Assembly (NCBI GenBank): GCA_900542495.1
Contig: UQNW01000012.1
Span: 1 to 64,000 of the forward strand
DNA length: 64,000 nucleotides
DNA from: an uncultured Roseburia sp.
GTDB lineage: Bacteria; Bacillota; Clostridia; Lachnospirales; Lachnospiraceae
Direction of reading: 5' to 3'
Shown in pieces: positions 23,392 to 32,121 of this stretch (position 1 is its first letter; each line of letters starts with the position of its first letter). The notes beneath the pieces were generated by a model that was given only the letters and a program-made list of their open reading frames with translations, ran no database searches and was not told the origin of the DNA. Position numbers and translations under genes: made by a program.

Positions 23392-26385
23392 TTATTCTTC
23401 AGTTGTTTCTTTTTTCTTAGCCAGATATTCTCTGATCGTAAATACTTCCCAGATTGCTAATAAAATAACAATGATGGAGTCAACAGCAATAAATTTGTAA
23501 ACCCATACAGGTAATCCGGTATGTACATCAACAGCATCAGAATTTGAAAGGGCATAAAGAATATGATGTGCGGCATTTCTGAGTGCGATAACTGTGCCTG
23601 CAGATTCATTTGCCCAGTAATCATCTCCGTAGCTCATGCAAAGCATTTTGTCAGTTCCGGCACGGACAGCTTCATTCTGATTTTCATAATATTCACTTAC
23701 TGCATCAAGCGAATCGGTGCCAATAATTCCTTTGAATCCCCATTCTCCACGGACAATCGTATTCTGGACATCTGCATTTGAACCGATCCATCTGCTTCCG
23801 ATTGAATTTTTAGAGTTCATAATGCCGTTTGCATCAGCTTCTTTGATTGCCATTTCAAAAGGTTTCAGATAAATCTCACGGATTGCCTGTTCGGTACTCC
23901 ATGTACAGATACCTCTTGCACGATCTGTTTCTGAATCATTAAGGACAAAGTGTTTCATATAAGGAATAATGCCAAGTTTTCTTACAGCTGCAATCTCTGC
24001 AACGGCAACACAGCCGGAGAGATAACCATCTTCTGAATAATATTCAAAGTTTCTTCCGGAAAATGCATTTCGATGAATATTCATACCAGGACCATACCAT
24101 CCGGTGAAGCCAAAGTCACATAATTCATTTCCAATACATGTTCCGAATCTGCCAGCGAACTCTTTGCTCCAGGTACTTGCAACCATGATCGGTGCAGGAA
24201 AAGCAGTACCGAATTTTCCGGTAAAGAAGCTGTTGACAGCAGTTGGACCATCCGTTTCATAGATATATGGAAGATTAATACTGCTTGTGGCAACAACATG
24301 GAAAGTACCATTTCCTGCAAGTTCTTTTAGTTCATCAATTGTGAGCTGGTCTAATAAAGAATCCCATTTTTCATCGTCATAATCGACACCTGCCATATCC
24401 TGGAACTTCAGACCATTGTTTGCTCCAGTGGTTGGCATCTGTGCATCCGCATCGTCATATTTTGAGGCATCAAATGTAACAACAGAGGCATAATTTTCTT
24501 TTGCTTCCTCTGGCATGGTAAAATCAGTTGGACCGGCAATTGACTCCTCATAATTGGCAAAATGACCTGCACGGCTGAGATATGTCACATTACCTTTGGC
24601 ATAATCCAGATGATTGGTAGCAGTCTGATCATCAGAAGAACGCTTTCCTTCATGTGCATCATCATAAATCCGGTCAGTATCAACAGTTGCTGTATAAGTA
24701 TCTAAAACATGGTGTGAATCTGAACAGAGGTTGATCTGATAATCACCGGCTTCTAATACATATGCACCATCGGCAGATTTAATTTTGTCGGAATCATAAG
24801 AAGCCATATCTTCATATGCGATTTCAAATGTAACTGCTTCGGATTCTCCTGGCTCGAGAAGTTCTGTTTTTTCGTATCCGATCAGATTAGCGGTTGCTTT
24901 TTCAATACCGCCGTCTGTATATGGAGGATTGAAATAAATCTGTGGAACATATTTACCAGCCACATCACCGGTATTTTTTACATTGACAGTCAAAGTAATC
25001 TTCTGACCGTCATCCTGTGTATCTGCAATTTCTGCATCAAAGCTGGTATAACTTAAGCCATATCCGAATGGATATTGTACGACTTCATCATAATCGATCA
25101 GACCTTCTGCTGCTGCTGTCTCGTAAAATTTGTAACCTACATAAATTCCTTCGTTATAATTTACAAATGGAACGATATTGTCAGCACTGCCAGTTACATC
25201 TTCGTAGTCAGTGTAATGGAAGCTTCCAGAATTGTTAATGGTTGGAATTGCATGAAGATCATATACAAAAGTATCAACCAGATGACCGGATGGATTTACT
25301 TCACCACTTAAAATCTTTCCGAGTGAACGGAATCCTACCTGTCCAGGGCTAGGGCAGTAGATGGCACCTTTGATATTGTCATACTGGTCAAGCCATCCTA
25401 ATTCCATTGGCTGTGCAGAGTTAATCACAACGATAACATCTTTAAAATCTTTTGTAACTTCATCAAGCATTGCAATTTCACGGTTTGATAATTCGAGGTA
25501 ACTCTTTTCGGCATCGAGGTCATCTTCCTGTGTGGAAAAAGTAACATGTTCTCCGTTTTCACCGATTGTGAAATTATTATCATCAGAAAGATTCATTGCA
25601 AGATCAGAACCTTCACCACTGGAACGTCCGATAACAACAAGTGCCGTGTCAGAGAACGCTTTGGCATTTTCAAAAATATTGGCATTCTGATATTCTTCCA
25701 TTGTTGGTTCCGGAATGGTAAAATCAACACCAAAGAAGCTGATGGAAGGTCTTTCTGAACGGAAATTGGTGTAGAAGTTTTCTAATTCTGTATTTGTTTC
25801 AAATCCGGCTTCGTGAAGTCCGTCTAACAGGGAAGCAGCCTTTGAAGAATCAGAGGAACCGGAACCTGCACCACCATATACCGGTGCGACAGAGGACCAG
25901 CCGAATACGTTCAGTTTTGTGCCACTTGCGAGTGGTAACGCATTTCCTTCATTTTTCAGTAACGTGATTCCCTCATCTGCGATTGCCTCAGCAGCTTCCA
26001 GAGACTCGTTAATGTGTTCCTCCGAAATTGCGGTAGTCCCGCTTAAGACAGTACTGAGATTGGAGTACTGTGGTCCAAAACATACAGTGTTTACAGTGAT
26101 CACGACAGCTAATACCATAGCTACGATACCCTGTACTTTTAATAAATCTTTTAAGTTTTCATCTTTCTTCCGGAGTCCTATGATAAGGATAACAATTCCG
26201 GCAATGAGAATGACTGCCCCGATGATCAGCTGCAGCTTCATCTGCGCAATCGCACTTATAATATCAGCAGTCTGTACTTTTACAGCACCGCCAAACATAA
26301 GCTGGTAAAGCTTCACTCCTGCGATTCCAAGCAGGACGATTGCGACGATTGCTATGATACATGGTATCAGTTTTTTCTTTTTCAT
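23392..26385 (-). CDS. Membrane-anchored GH3 beta-glucosidase-type hydrolase, permuted domains (module 2)
   Basis: 997-aa GH3 protein. Three N-terminal membrane segments (about 10-31, 52-72, 86-104), GH3 C-domain (about 125-360; DEGITLLKNEGNALPL), Fn3-like domain (about 455-560; VKNTGDVAGKYVPQIYFNPP), linker, GH3 N-domain (about 680-950; KHFVLNDSETDRARG) with nucleophile Asp891 in GIIGTDSL, and a C-terminal membrane segment (about 962-985). Same permuted order as the GH3 at 6004 but a different N-terminal anchor and no acidic linker. ATG with AAGGGAGA. It lies 108 bases downstream of its kinase/regulator pair; in that gap an ACCAGTT ... AACTGGT pair brackets 26422-26482. Predicted extracellular beta-glycosidase; substrate not deducible. 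Confidence 0.88.
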   Translation of the reverse strand: MKKKKLIPCIIAIVAIVLLGIAGVKLYQLMFGGAVKVQTADIISAIAQMKLQLIIGAVILIAGIVILIIGLRKKDENLKDLLKVQGIVAMVLAVVITVNTVCFGPQYSNLSTVLSGTTAISEEHINESLEAAEAIADEGITLLKNEGNALPLASGTKLNVFGWSSVAPVYGGAGSGSSDSSKAASLLDGLHEAGFETNTELENFYTNFRSERPSISFFGVDFTIPEPTMEEYQNANIFENAKAFSDTALVVIGRSSGEGSDLAMNLSDDNNFTIGENGEHVTFSTQEDDLDAEKSYLELSNREIAMLDEVTKDFKDVIVVINSAQPMELGWLDQYDNIKGAIYCPSPGQVGFRSLGKILSGEVNPSGHLVDTFVYDLHAIPTINNSGSFHYTDYEDVTGSADNIVPFVNYNEGIYVGYKFYETAAAEGLIDYDEVVQYPFGYGLSYTSFDAEIADTQDDGQKITLTVNVKNTGDVAGKYVPQIYFNPPYTDGGIEKATANLIGYEKTELLEPGESEAVTFEIAYEDMASYDSDKIKSADGAYVLEAGDYQINLCSDSHHVLDTYTATVDTDRIYDDAHEGKRSSDDQTATNHLDYAKGNVTYLSRAGHFANYEESIAGPTDFTMPEEAKENYASVVTFDASKYDDADAQMPTTGANNGLKFQDMAGVDYDDEKWDSLLDQLTIDELKELAGNGTFHVVATSSINLPYIYETDGPTAVNSFFTGKFGTAFPAPIMVASTWSKEFAGRFGTCIGNELCDFGFTGWYGPGMNIHRNAFSGRNFEYYSEDGYLSGCVAVAEIAAVRKLGIIPYMKHFVLNDSETDRARGICTWSTEQAIREIYLKPFEMAIKEADANGIMNSKNSIGSRWIGSNADVQNTIVRGEWGFKGIIGTDSLDAVSEYYENQNEAVRAGTDKMLCMSYGDDYWANESAGTVIALRNAAHHILYALSNSDAVDVHTGLPVWVYKFIAVDSIIVILLAIWEVFTIREYLAKKKETTEE

Positions 26386-26493
26386 AAAATGTCTCCCTTC
26401 TTTTTGTGCATTATGAAACCAGTTCGGTTATGATTAATGTACCACTGAGAAAAGAAAACATTTTCCAGATTACGTAACTGGTAAAAATTGTTC

Positions 26494-27789
26494 CTATCTT
26501 GCAAAAACGGCTGTCAGTATAAACATATTATCATTTTTTCTTAACGACAGACTGCCATTATATTTTTCTACAATTTTCCGGATACTGCCGATTCCGTAGC
26601 CATGATAATTTTTATCCGATTTTGTAGTAGACAGATTGCCATCTTCCGGGACTGAGGTCTCTTCCAGACAGGTGTTTTCAATCTGGAGGATAATGAGATC
26701 TTCTTTGGCGTAGACACGCATACTGATTACCCGTTTTTCCTCTTCCTTGATTTTGCGGACGGCTTCAATTGCGTTATCAAGTGCATTTCCAAGCATGACA
26801 TACAGATCCATCGGATTCATAAATCCAAGCTTTTTGCCATCCACAATCGCAGAAAAGGAGATATGGTATCTGCGGCAGACCATACTTTTTTCCATAAGAG
26901 CGGTGTTTAAAATTTCATTATCAGTCTGAAAAGAATCGTCATAAAAATTTACAGCGTTTGTGATCTCATCAATTGCCATTTTTTTATTCGCACTCAGTTC
27001 TTCTGATTTCAGTGCCTGAATCTGGTATTTCAGATCATGACACTTATGATTAATGACATCGATATTTGAGATAGACTGTTCAAACTGTCTCCTGCGTTCT
27101 GAAAAAATTCTTTCCTGCACGGTCATTTCGACTTCCAGATTTACCACTTTCTTCTGCCAGTATTGTACCCAGAGGACAAGTGCACATGCAATCATTTCAT
27201 AGACCTGACAGATCAGGATCTGCCGTGGGTCGGAATTGATTGCTTTTTCAATGAGAGATAAAACAAGAGCAATTGGAATTACTAAGATAAAAGCTTCTGC
27301 TGAATTGCCAAAATTTATTATATATTCGCCGTCTTTTGGCAGATTTTTTGCAAATAGCATGTATAAAACACTATAAGAACCGAGGTAAATGAACAGATAA
27401 AGGAGCAGAGTGCTGCTGTTTATCCATATGCTGGCTGGAGTATTTCCGGTTAGCAAAACCGACATTAAGATATAAAAACACGAGGCAAAATGTTGCATTG
27501 CATATCCGATCATGCAACAGTACATGGCATCTTTTAAGGAAATACTGTAAATCCAGAATAAGAGCAGTCCGCACAGCAGTACAGTACTTAAAAAGGAAAT
27601 TGAGCCTTTGACAAGCATATTGCCAGGAACAAGATGATCTATAGCTGCCATAAATACGCATGCAAAAAACAGTGAGAGAACCATGCGAAGCCCCCAATAA
27701 GACCGTTTGTTAATTTTTACTGCGCAGATATACGAAGCAAGTAATAATTCTATGGGAAAAATAACGGAATTAAGGATAGAAATAATCAT
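26494..27789 (-). CDS. GHKL (AgrC-like) sensor histidine kinase (module 2)
   Basis: 431-aa sensor, exactly the length of the kinase at 4527. About six membrane segments in residues 1-205, His251 in INHKCHDLKYQIQAL, N-box GNALDNAIEAV and G-box HGYGIGSIRKIVEKYNG. Start overlaps the regulator stop by ATGA, so the two are translated together. It has no large external domain. The signal is unknown and no peptide-signal gene is seen close by. It sits directly upstream of the GH3 gene on the same strand, which suggests it senses sugar or envelope status and controls that hydrolase. Confidence 0.88.
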   Translation of the reverse strand: MIISILNSVIFPIELLLASYICAVKINKRSYWGLRMVLSLFFACVFMAAIDHLVPGNMLVKGSISFLSTVLLCGLLLFWIYSISLKDAMYCCMIGYAMQHFASCFYILMSVLLTGNTPASIWINSSTLLLYLFIYLGSYSVLYMLFAKNLPKDGEYIINFGNSAEAFILVIPIALVLSLIEKAINSDPRQILICQVYEMIACALVLWVQYWQKKVVNLEVEMTVQERIFSERRRQFEQSISNIDVINHKCHDLKYQIQALKSEELSANKKMAIDEITNAVNFYDDSFQTDNEILNTALMEKSMVCRRYHISFSAIVDGKKLGFMNPMDLYVMLGNALDNAIEAVRKIKEEEKRVISMRVYAKEDLIILQIENTCLEETSVPEDGNLSTTKSDKNYHGYGIGSIRKIVEKYNGSLSLRKNDNMFILTAVFAR

Positions 27790-28496
27790 TGTAAAACCTC
27801 CGAGTAAAATATTGACAGCTGGTTCATAAATTCTTTCTTTTTGGCACGGCTGATTTTTAGGGAATGTCCTTCTACAATGACGGTATCATCTTTTAAACCC
27901 GTGACATGACGCAGGTTGACAAGGTAACAGCTGTTGCATCGGACAAAATAGTCGTTTTTCAATTTTTCTTCCACCATTTTTAACGTGCCTGTAACGCTGG
28001 ACACTCCAGAATAGGTATAATAATCTACGGTATGTGAATGGACTTCTACATAAAGGATATCTTTTGTTGGAATCCGGCGCTCTTCTCCATCAAAAGGAAG
28101 AAGCAGGCTGTTGCCGCTTGTTTCCCGGATCATTCGGATGGCTCTCCTTAATTTGACTGAGAAAGGATAGTAGGCAATTGGCTTTATCACGTAATCAAGC
28201 GCATTCACCTCATATCCGTGGATAGCATATTGAGCCATATTGGTAATAAATATGATGATCATATAGTCATCCACTTTCCGGGCATCCCGTGCTACCGATA
28301 TGCCGTCCATAACAGGCATTTCAATATCCAGTAGAAGAATGTCAAAATCAGAGTGAAACTTTTCTAAAAATTCTACCCCGTTTTGAAACCATACGACTTC
28401 AATCTCTTCGGAATTTTCTCCGGCGTATTTCTGAATATATTCTTTTAGAATATGGTAGTATTTTTCTTCATCTTCGACGATTGCTATACGTGTCAT
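27786..28496 (-). CDS. LytTR-family response regulator (module 2)
   Basis: 236-aa regulator: receiver (about 1-120) with E8-D9, phospho-acceptor Asp57 in ILLLDIEMP and the Lys of DYVIKPI, followed by LytTR DNA-binding domain (about 135-232; LVNLRHVTGLKDDTVIV, LKISRAKKKEFMNQL). It is close in length and layout to the module 1 regulator. First gene of the regulator-kinase-GH3 unit read leftwards. Its promoter must lie in 28497-28669, close to the tandem palindromes at 28634. The likely target is the GH3 gene; auto-control is possible. Confidence 0.9.
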   Translation of the reverse strand: MTRIAIVEDEEKYYHILKEYIQKYAGENSEEIEVVWFQNGVEFLEKFHSDFDILLLDIEMPVMDGISVARDARKVDDYMIIIFITNMAQYAIHGYEVNALDYVIKPIAYYPFSVKLRRAIRMIRETSGNSLLLPFDGEERRIPTKDILYVEVHSHTVDYYTYSGVSSVTGTLKMVEEKLKNDYFVRCNSCYLVNLRHVTGLKDDTVIVEGHSLKISRAKKKEFMNQLSIFYSEVLQ

Positions 28497-28633
28497 GCTT
28501 ACCTCTGAAATCTATGTATTATATAATGTGGAAGTTTGTCACTGATTATTATATATAAATTTCATGCTGCTGTATAGGAAAAGTGATGACTTGGGCATTA
28601 TCTATTTAATGTGGATATTTAATAAATTTTTAC

Positions 28634-28662
28634 TCAGTTGAAACTGACTCGGTTGCGACCGA
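28634..28662. promoter_or_regulatory. Tandem 14-bp palindromes (operator candidate)
   Basis: TCAGTTGAAACTGA (28634-28647) and TCGGTTGCGACCGA (28649-28662) are both near-perfect palindromes, share the pattern TCRGTTG-N-RACYGA, and are centred 15 bp apart. They lie between the divergent LytTR regulator and DUF234 ATPase, just upstream of the promoter at 28670. They could serve a dimeric regulator of either gene. They do not fit the usual 21-22-bp spacing of LytTR sites. Confidence 0.5.
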
Positions 28663-28669
28663 ATAAAAA

Positions 28670-28749
28670 TTGACATTCCGAAAAATAATAATTATACTTA
28701 TTTTATAATTGATGACAATAGAATGTTTGTAGAGCGAGCATTCTATTGT
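28670..28749 (+). promoter_or_regulatory. Sigma-A promoter and leader hairpin for DUF234 ATPase
   Basis: TTGACA (28670-28675), 17-base spacer, TATACT (28693-28698), close to consensus. The transcript would begin near 28705 and soon fold an 11-bp perfect stem, ACAATAGAATG / CATTCTATTGT (28715-28749), which has no T-run, so an operator or translation/stability element is more likely than a terminator. Confidence 0.65.
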
Positions 28750-28799
28750 TGGAGAACTTTAGGGTAGCAAAATTTCTGATGCAGGAAAGACAGGGTATC

Positions 28800-30185
28800 A
28801 TGATTATGAAATTTTATGGCAGGGAAACAGAAAGAAAAAAATTAAATTCCATGTTTCAAACAGATGGTCAGATGATCTCTCTGATCTATGGACGAAGAAG
28901 GATCGGAAAAAGTGAATTGATTCGGCAGGTGCTCAAAGAAACAGAATTAAAAAGTATTTATTACGAATGCAAGCAGACAACGGAACAGAATAATGTAGAC
29001 AGCCTTTCTGAACTGGTAGGAGAAGCATTCGATTTTCCAAAGCCTGCATTTGCCGATATGGAGAGCCTGCTTCGGTTCTTATTTCGGACGTCGGAAAAAG
29101 AGCCACTTATTCTTGTTTTGGATGAATACCCGTATCTGCGTGAAAATGTAAAAGGACTGGACAGTGTGCTGCAGTCTGTGATCGATGAATACCGTGACCG
29201 TTCTAATATGAAGCTTATTATCTGCGGTTCTTATGTAGATACGATGAAGGAACTTCTTGCCAGACAAAATCCATTATATGGAAGGATTGATCTTACATTA
29301 AATCTGAAACCAATGGATTATTACGAATCGTCAATGTTTTATGCTGGTTTTTCAGATGAGGACAAAGTCAGGATTTACAGTGTATTTGGAGGAATCCCTT
29401 ATTATAACCGGCTGATCGATGGAAAGAAAAGTGTAAGAGAGAACATCATAGATCTGATCGCATCACCGGGAGCGCGTCTGGAAAACGAAGTGTCAATGTA
29501 TTTAAACTCGGAAATATCAAAGATCACAAATGTCAATGAAGTGTTTGAAGCGCTGGCAAAAGGTTTTTCTAGATACAAGGACATTCTTGATCAGTCACAT
29601 GTTTCGAGTGGTCCTGCGCTTGTGGATGTACTTGACAAATTGATACGTATGGATGTTGTGGACAAAATTACACCGATCAATGATGAAAATAATCGGAAAA
29701 AATCGGGATATTTTATTTCGGATAACCTGTCATTGTTTTACTATAAATATATTTTCAGAAATTCATCCCGCATGAATATCATGGATTCAGATATTTTTTA
29801 TGACCGCTATATTGCAGAAGATTTTGAAACAAAATATGTCCCAAAAGTTTTTGAGGATGTGTGCAGGCAGTACCTCATCCGAAGAAACCGTAAGGGATTG
29901 ATGGATGAAATTTTTGAAAAAATAGGAAAGTATTACTATGATGATCCGGTGGAAAGAAAAAATGGAGAGATTGACATCGTCACATTAGATGATAAAGGAT
30001 ATATTTTCTATGAAGCAAAATTCCGGAAAGAACCTGTGACAGAGCAGATGATTGAGAATGAGATTGTGCAGGTAAAACAGACGGGATTGGAATGTTATAA
30101 ATACGGATTTTTCTCAAAATCCGGGTTTGCGTGCGAGGAACAGGAAAATCGCAGTTTAATTGAATTGAAGGAGCTATACCGATAA
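28800..30185 (+). CDS. DUF234/DEXX-box AAA ATPase
   Basis: About 461-aa ATPase of the archaeal-type DUF234 group. Walker A YGRRRIGKSELI (Lys37 with the 28800 start), Walker B LILVLDEYPYL, a middle winged-helix region (about 265-340) and a C-terminal nuclease-like DUF234 domain with NGEIDIVTLD ... FYEAKFRKEPV, which resembles PD-(D/E)XK cores. Starts at 28800 or 28806 are both possible; the upstream AGGAAAGACAGGG favours 28800, and the TTG at 28746 falls inside a hairpin. Function unknown; one of four such ATPases in the window. Downstream, 30221-30301 looks like the last codons of a lost gene. Confidence 0.8.
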   Translation: MIMKFYGRETERKKLNSMFQTDGQMISLIYGRRRIGKSELIRQVLKETELKSIYYECKQTTEQNNVDSLSELVGEAFDFPKPAFADMESLLRFLFRTSEKEPLILVLDEYPYLRENVKGLDSVLQSVIDEYRDRSNMKLIICGSYVDTMKELLARQNPLYGRIDLTLNLKPMDYYESSMFYAGFSDEDKVRIYSVFGGIPYYNRLIDGKKSVRENIIDLIASPGARLENEVSMYLNSEISKITNVNEVFEALAKGFSRYKDILDQSHVSSGPALVDVLDKLIRMDVVDKITPINDENNRKKSGYFISDNLSLFYYKYIFRNSSRMNIMDSDIFYDRYIAEDFETKYVPKVFEDVCRQYLIRRNRKGLMDEIFEKIGKYYYDDPVERKNGEIDIVTLDDKGYIFYEAKFRKEPVTEQMIENEIVQVKQTGLECYKYGFFSKSGFACEEQENRSLIELKELYR

Positions 30186-30450
30186 AAAGCAGAATACAAT
30201 CGGAAAGAGGCAGTTAGTTATTGGACGTCAGACCGGTGACAGTCCTTGCATTTGCGCAGGTGGACGAGCTGATTTCTTATATAAAAGAAAATTCTCTTTG
30301 AAAGAACATTCCCGTGGATTCGTCATTGTGAATAAAAAACGGCGTATTTTTACGCATGGAAATTGGAAAAAATGATCTATTTTAGTGAAAATACTTTCTG
30401 AAAAGTGTATAATGATTGAAAATAAACTGCAAGGAGGCTATGCTACAGAC

Positions 30451-31275
30451 ATGGACGAATATGCAAAGTCGATCATTCCGATCATTGAAGCAAATTATGA
30501 AAAGTATACAGAGACAGAGCGGTATATCGCAGATTACTTTTTAAAGCAGGCAAGACCGGAGCGGCTCTCGGCAGAACTAGTGTCAAAAGAGCTTTCCGTT
30601 TCCGTGGCGTCGCTGTCACGTTTTGCAAAAAAATGTGGTTTTGGCGGTTACCGGGAGTTCACGTATGAATTTCGTAATTCCTATGTGGAAAAATCTGCTG
30701 TGGAGCAGCAGCAGTCCAGACTGGTTTTAGATACCTATCAGAATCTTTTGAACAAGATTTACAGTCTGCTGGATGAAGGACAGATTCACCGGATCGTGAC
30801 AGAACTGAAATGGGCGAGACGCGTTTTTGTCTGCGGACGTGGCAGTTCCGGCTTGGTGGCAGAGGAAATGGCGACAAGGTTCCGCTGGATCGGTATAGAC
30901 ATGACAGCACTTCGGGATAATGAGGATATGAGGATGCAGTCTGTTTTTTTAAACCGGCATGACCTGATGATCGGGTTGAGCTTGAGCGGTACAAAATCAG
31001 AGATTTTGTATATGCTCGACAGAGGTTTTCAGCAGGGGGCAAGGACAATGCTTATTACGGGGAAAAACCGGCAGACCTATGAGGATTTTTGCAATGAAGT
31101 ATTGTTGGTTCCTTCTCTGCAGCATCTTAATCATGGGAATCTGATCTCACCGCAGTTTCCACTGCTTTTGATGATTGATATTTTGTATGCAGCCTATGTG
31201 AATGACGACCGTATGCGTATTGAGAAGATCCAGAGAGAAGTACAGCGCACATTGCGCGGAAATGAAGACAGATAG
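30451..31275 (+). CDS. MurR/RpiR-family regulator (linked to nagB)
   Basis: 274-aa RpiR-type regulator: N-terminal helix-turn-helix (about 20-75; LVSKELSVSVASLSRFAKKCGFGGYREF) and C-terminal SIS sugar-phosphate-binding domain (about 115-250; VFVCGRGSSGLVAEEMATRF, GLSLSGTKSEI). It likely senses an amino-sugar phosphate such as GlcN-6-P and controls nagB, which starts 12 bases after its stop. The ATG at 30451 is preceded by AAGGAGG at a slightly long distance (13 bases); the frame is open upstream to 30385 without a better start. Confidence 0.85.
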   Translation: MDEYAKSIIPIIEANYEKYTETERYIADYFLKQARPERLSAELVSKELSVSVASLSRFAKKCGFGGYREFTYEFRNSYVEKSAVEQQQSRLVLDTYQNLLNKIYSLLDEGQIHRIVTELKWARRVFVCGRGSSGLVAEEMATRFRWIGIDMTALRDNEDMRMQSVFLNRHDLMIGLSLSGTKSEILYMLDRGFQQGARTMLITGKNRQTYEDFCNEVLLVPSLQHLNHGNLISPQFPLLLMIDILYAAYVNDDRMRIEKIQREVQRTLRGNEDR

Positions 31276-31287
31276 GAGAGATTGAAA

Positions 31288-32016
31288 ATGAAAATTATCA
31301 GAACCAAAGACTATCGTGACATGAGCAGAAAAGCTGCAAACATTATTTCAGCACAGATGATCTTAAAAGATGACAGTGTACTTGGACTTGCAACAGGATC
31401 TACCCCGATCGGAACTTATGACCAGTTAGTAGACTGGTATAAAAAAGGAGACTTGGATTTCTCTAAGATCACAACGGTAAATCTGGATGAATACAAAGGA
31501 CTTCCAAAAGAAAATGATCAGAGCTACTGGTATTTTATGAACAAAAATTTATTCTCCAGAGTCAACATCAGACCGGATTATCATTTCCTTCCGGACGGAA
31601 TGAACCTTGACAGTGCCAACGAGTGTGAGAGATATGAAAAACTGATTGATTCTCTTGGTGGAATTGATCTTCAGCTGTTAGGACTCGGACGTAACGGACA
31701 TATCGGTTTTAACGAGCCTTGTGATTCTTTCCCACAGGATGTTCATGTTGTTGACCTGACAGAGAGTACGATCGAGGCTAACAAACGTTTCTTCGCAAGC
31801 GCAGATGACGTTCCAAAACAGGCTTACACAATGGGTGTTGGAACTATCCTTCGCGCAAAAGCAATCCTGCTTGTAGTCAGCGGAAAAGATAAGGCAGCAG
31901 CATTAAATGCAGTCGTAAACGGACCGATCACACCACAGGTTCCTGGCTCTGTTTTAAGACTTCATCCGAATGTAATTATTGTTGCAGATGAGGATGCTTT
32001 ATCTGAGATGAAATAA
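31288..32016 (+). CDS. nagB: Glucosamine-6-phosphate deaminase
   Basis: 242-aa NagB: converts glucosamine-6-phosphate to fructose-6-phosphate and ammonia, the last step of amino-sugar and sialic-acid breakdown. Motifs: GLATGSTPIGTYDQL (phosphate loop), VNLDEYKGL with the catalytic Asp, and LGLGRNGHIGFNEP with catalytic His and Glu. It is shorter than the allosteric E. coli enzyme (266 aa), as in other Firmicutes. ATG at 31288 follows GGAGAG. Co-transcribed with the RpiR regulator; convergent with the second RpiR and near the nan operon, whose product it would finish after NagA, which is not in this window. Confidence 0.95.
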   Translation: MKIIRTKDYRDMSRKAANIISAQMILKDDSVLGLATGSTPIGTYDQLVDWYKKGDLDFSKITTVNLDEYKGLPKENDQSYWYFMNKNLFSRVNIRPDYHFLPDGMNLDSANECERYEKLIDSLGGIDLQLLGLGRNGHIGFNEPCDSFPQDVHVVDLTESTIEANKRFFASADDVPKQAYTMGVGTILRAKAILLVVSGKDKAAALNAVVNGPITPQVPGSVLRLHPNVIIVADEDALSEMK

Positions 32017-32065
32017 AATGCTATAAGAGTTTTTTACAAGTCAGGTTTTGAATGTAATGAAAAAG

Positions 32066-32107
32066 AAAAATCGTGCAGAAACATAATGTTTTGTCTGCAC
32101 GATTTTT
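32066..32107. terminator. Bidirectional terminator between nagB and RpiR
   Basis: Perfect 14-bp stem AAAAATCGTGCAGA / TCTGCACGATTTTT, with A and T runs serving both convergent genes. Confidence 0.9.
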
Positions 32108-32121
32108 CTTTTATTTGCGTT

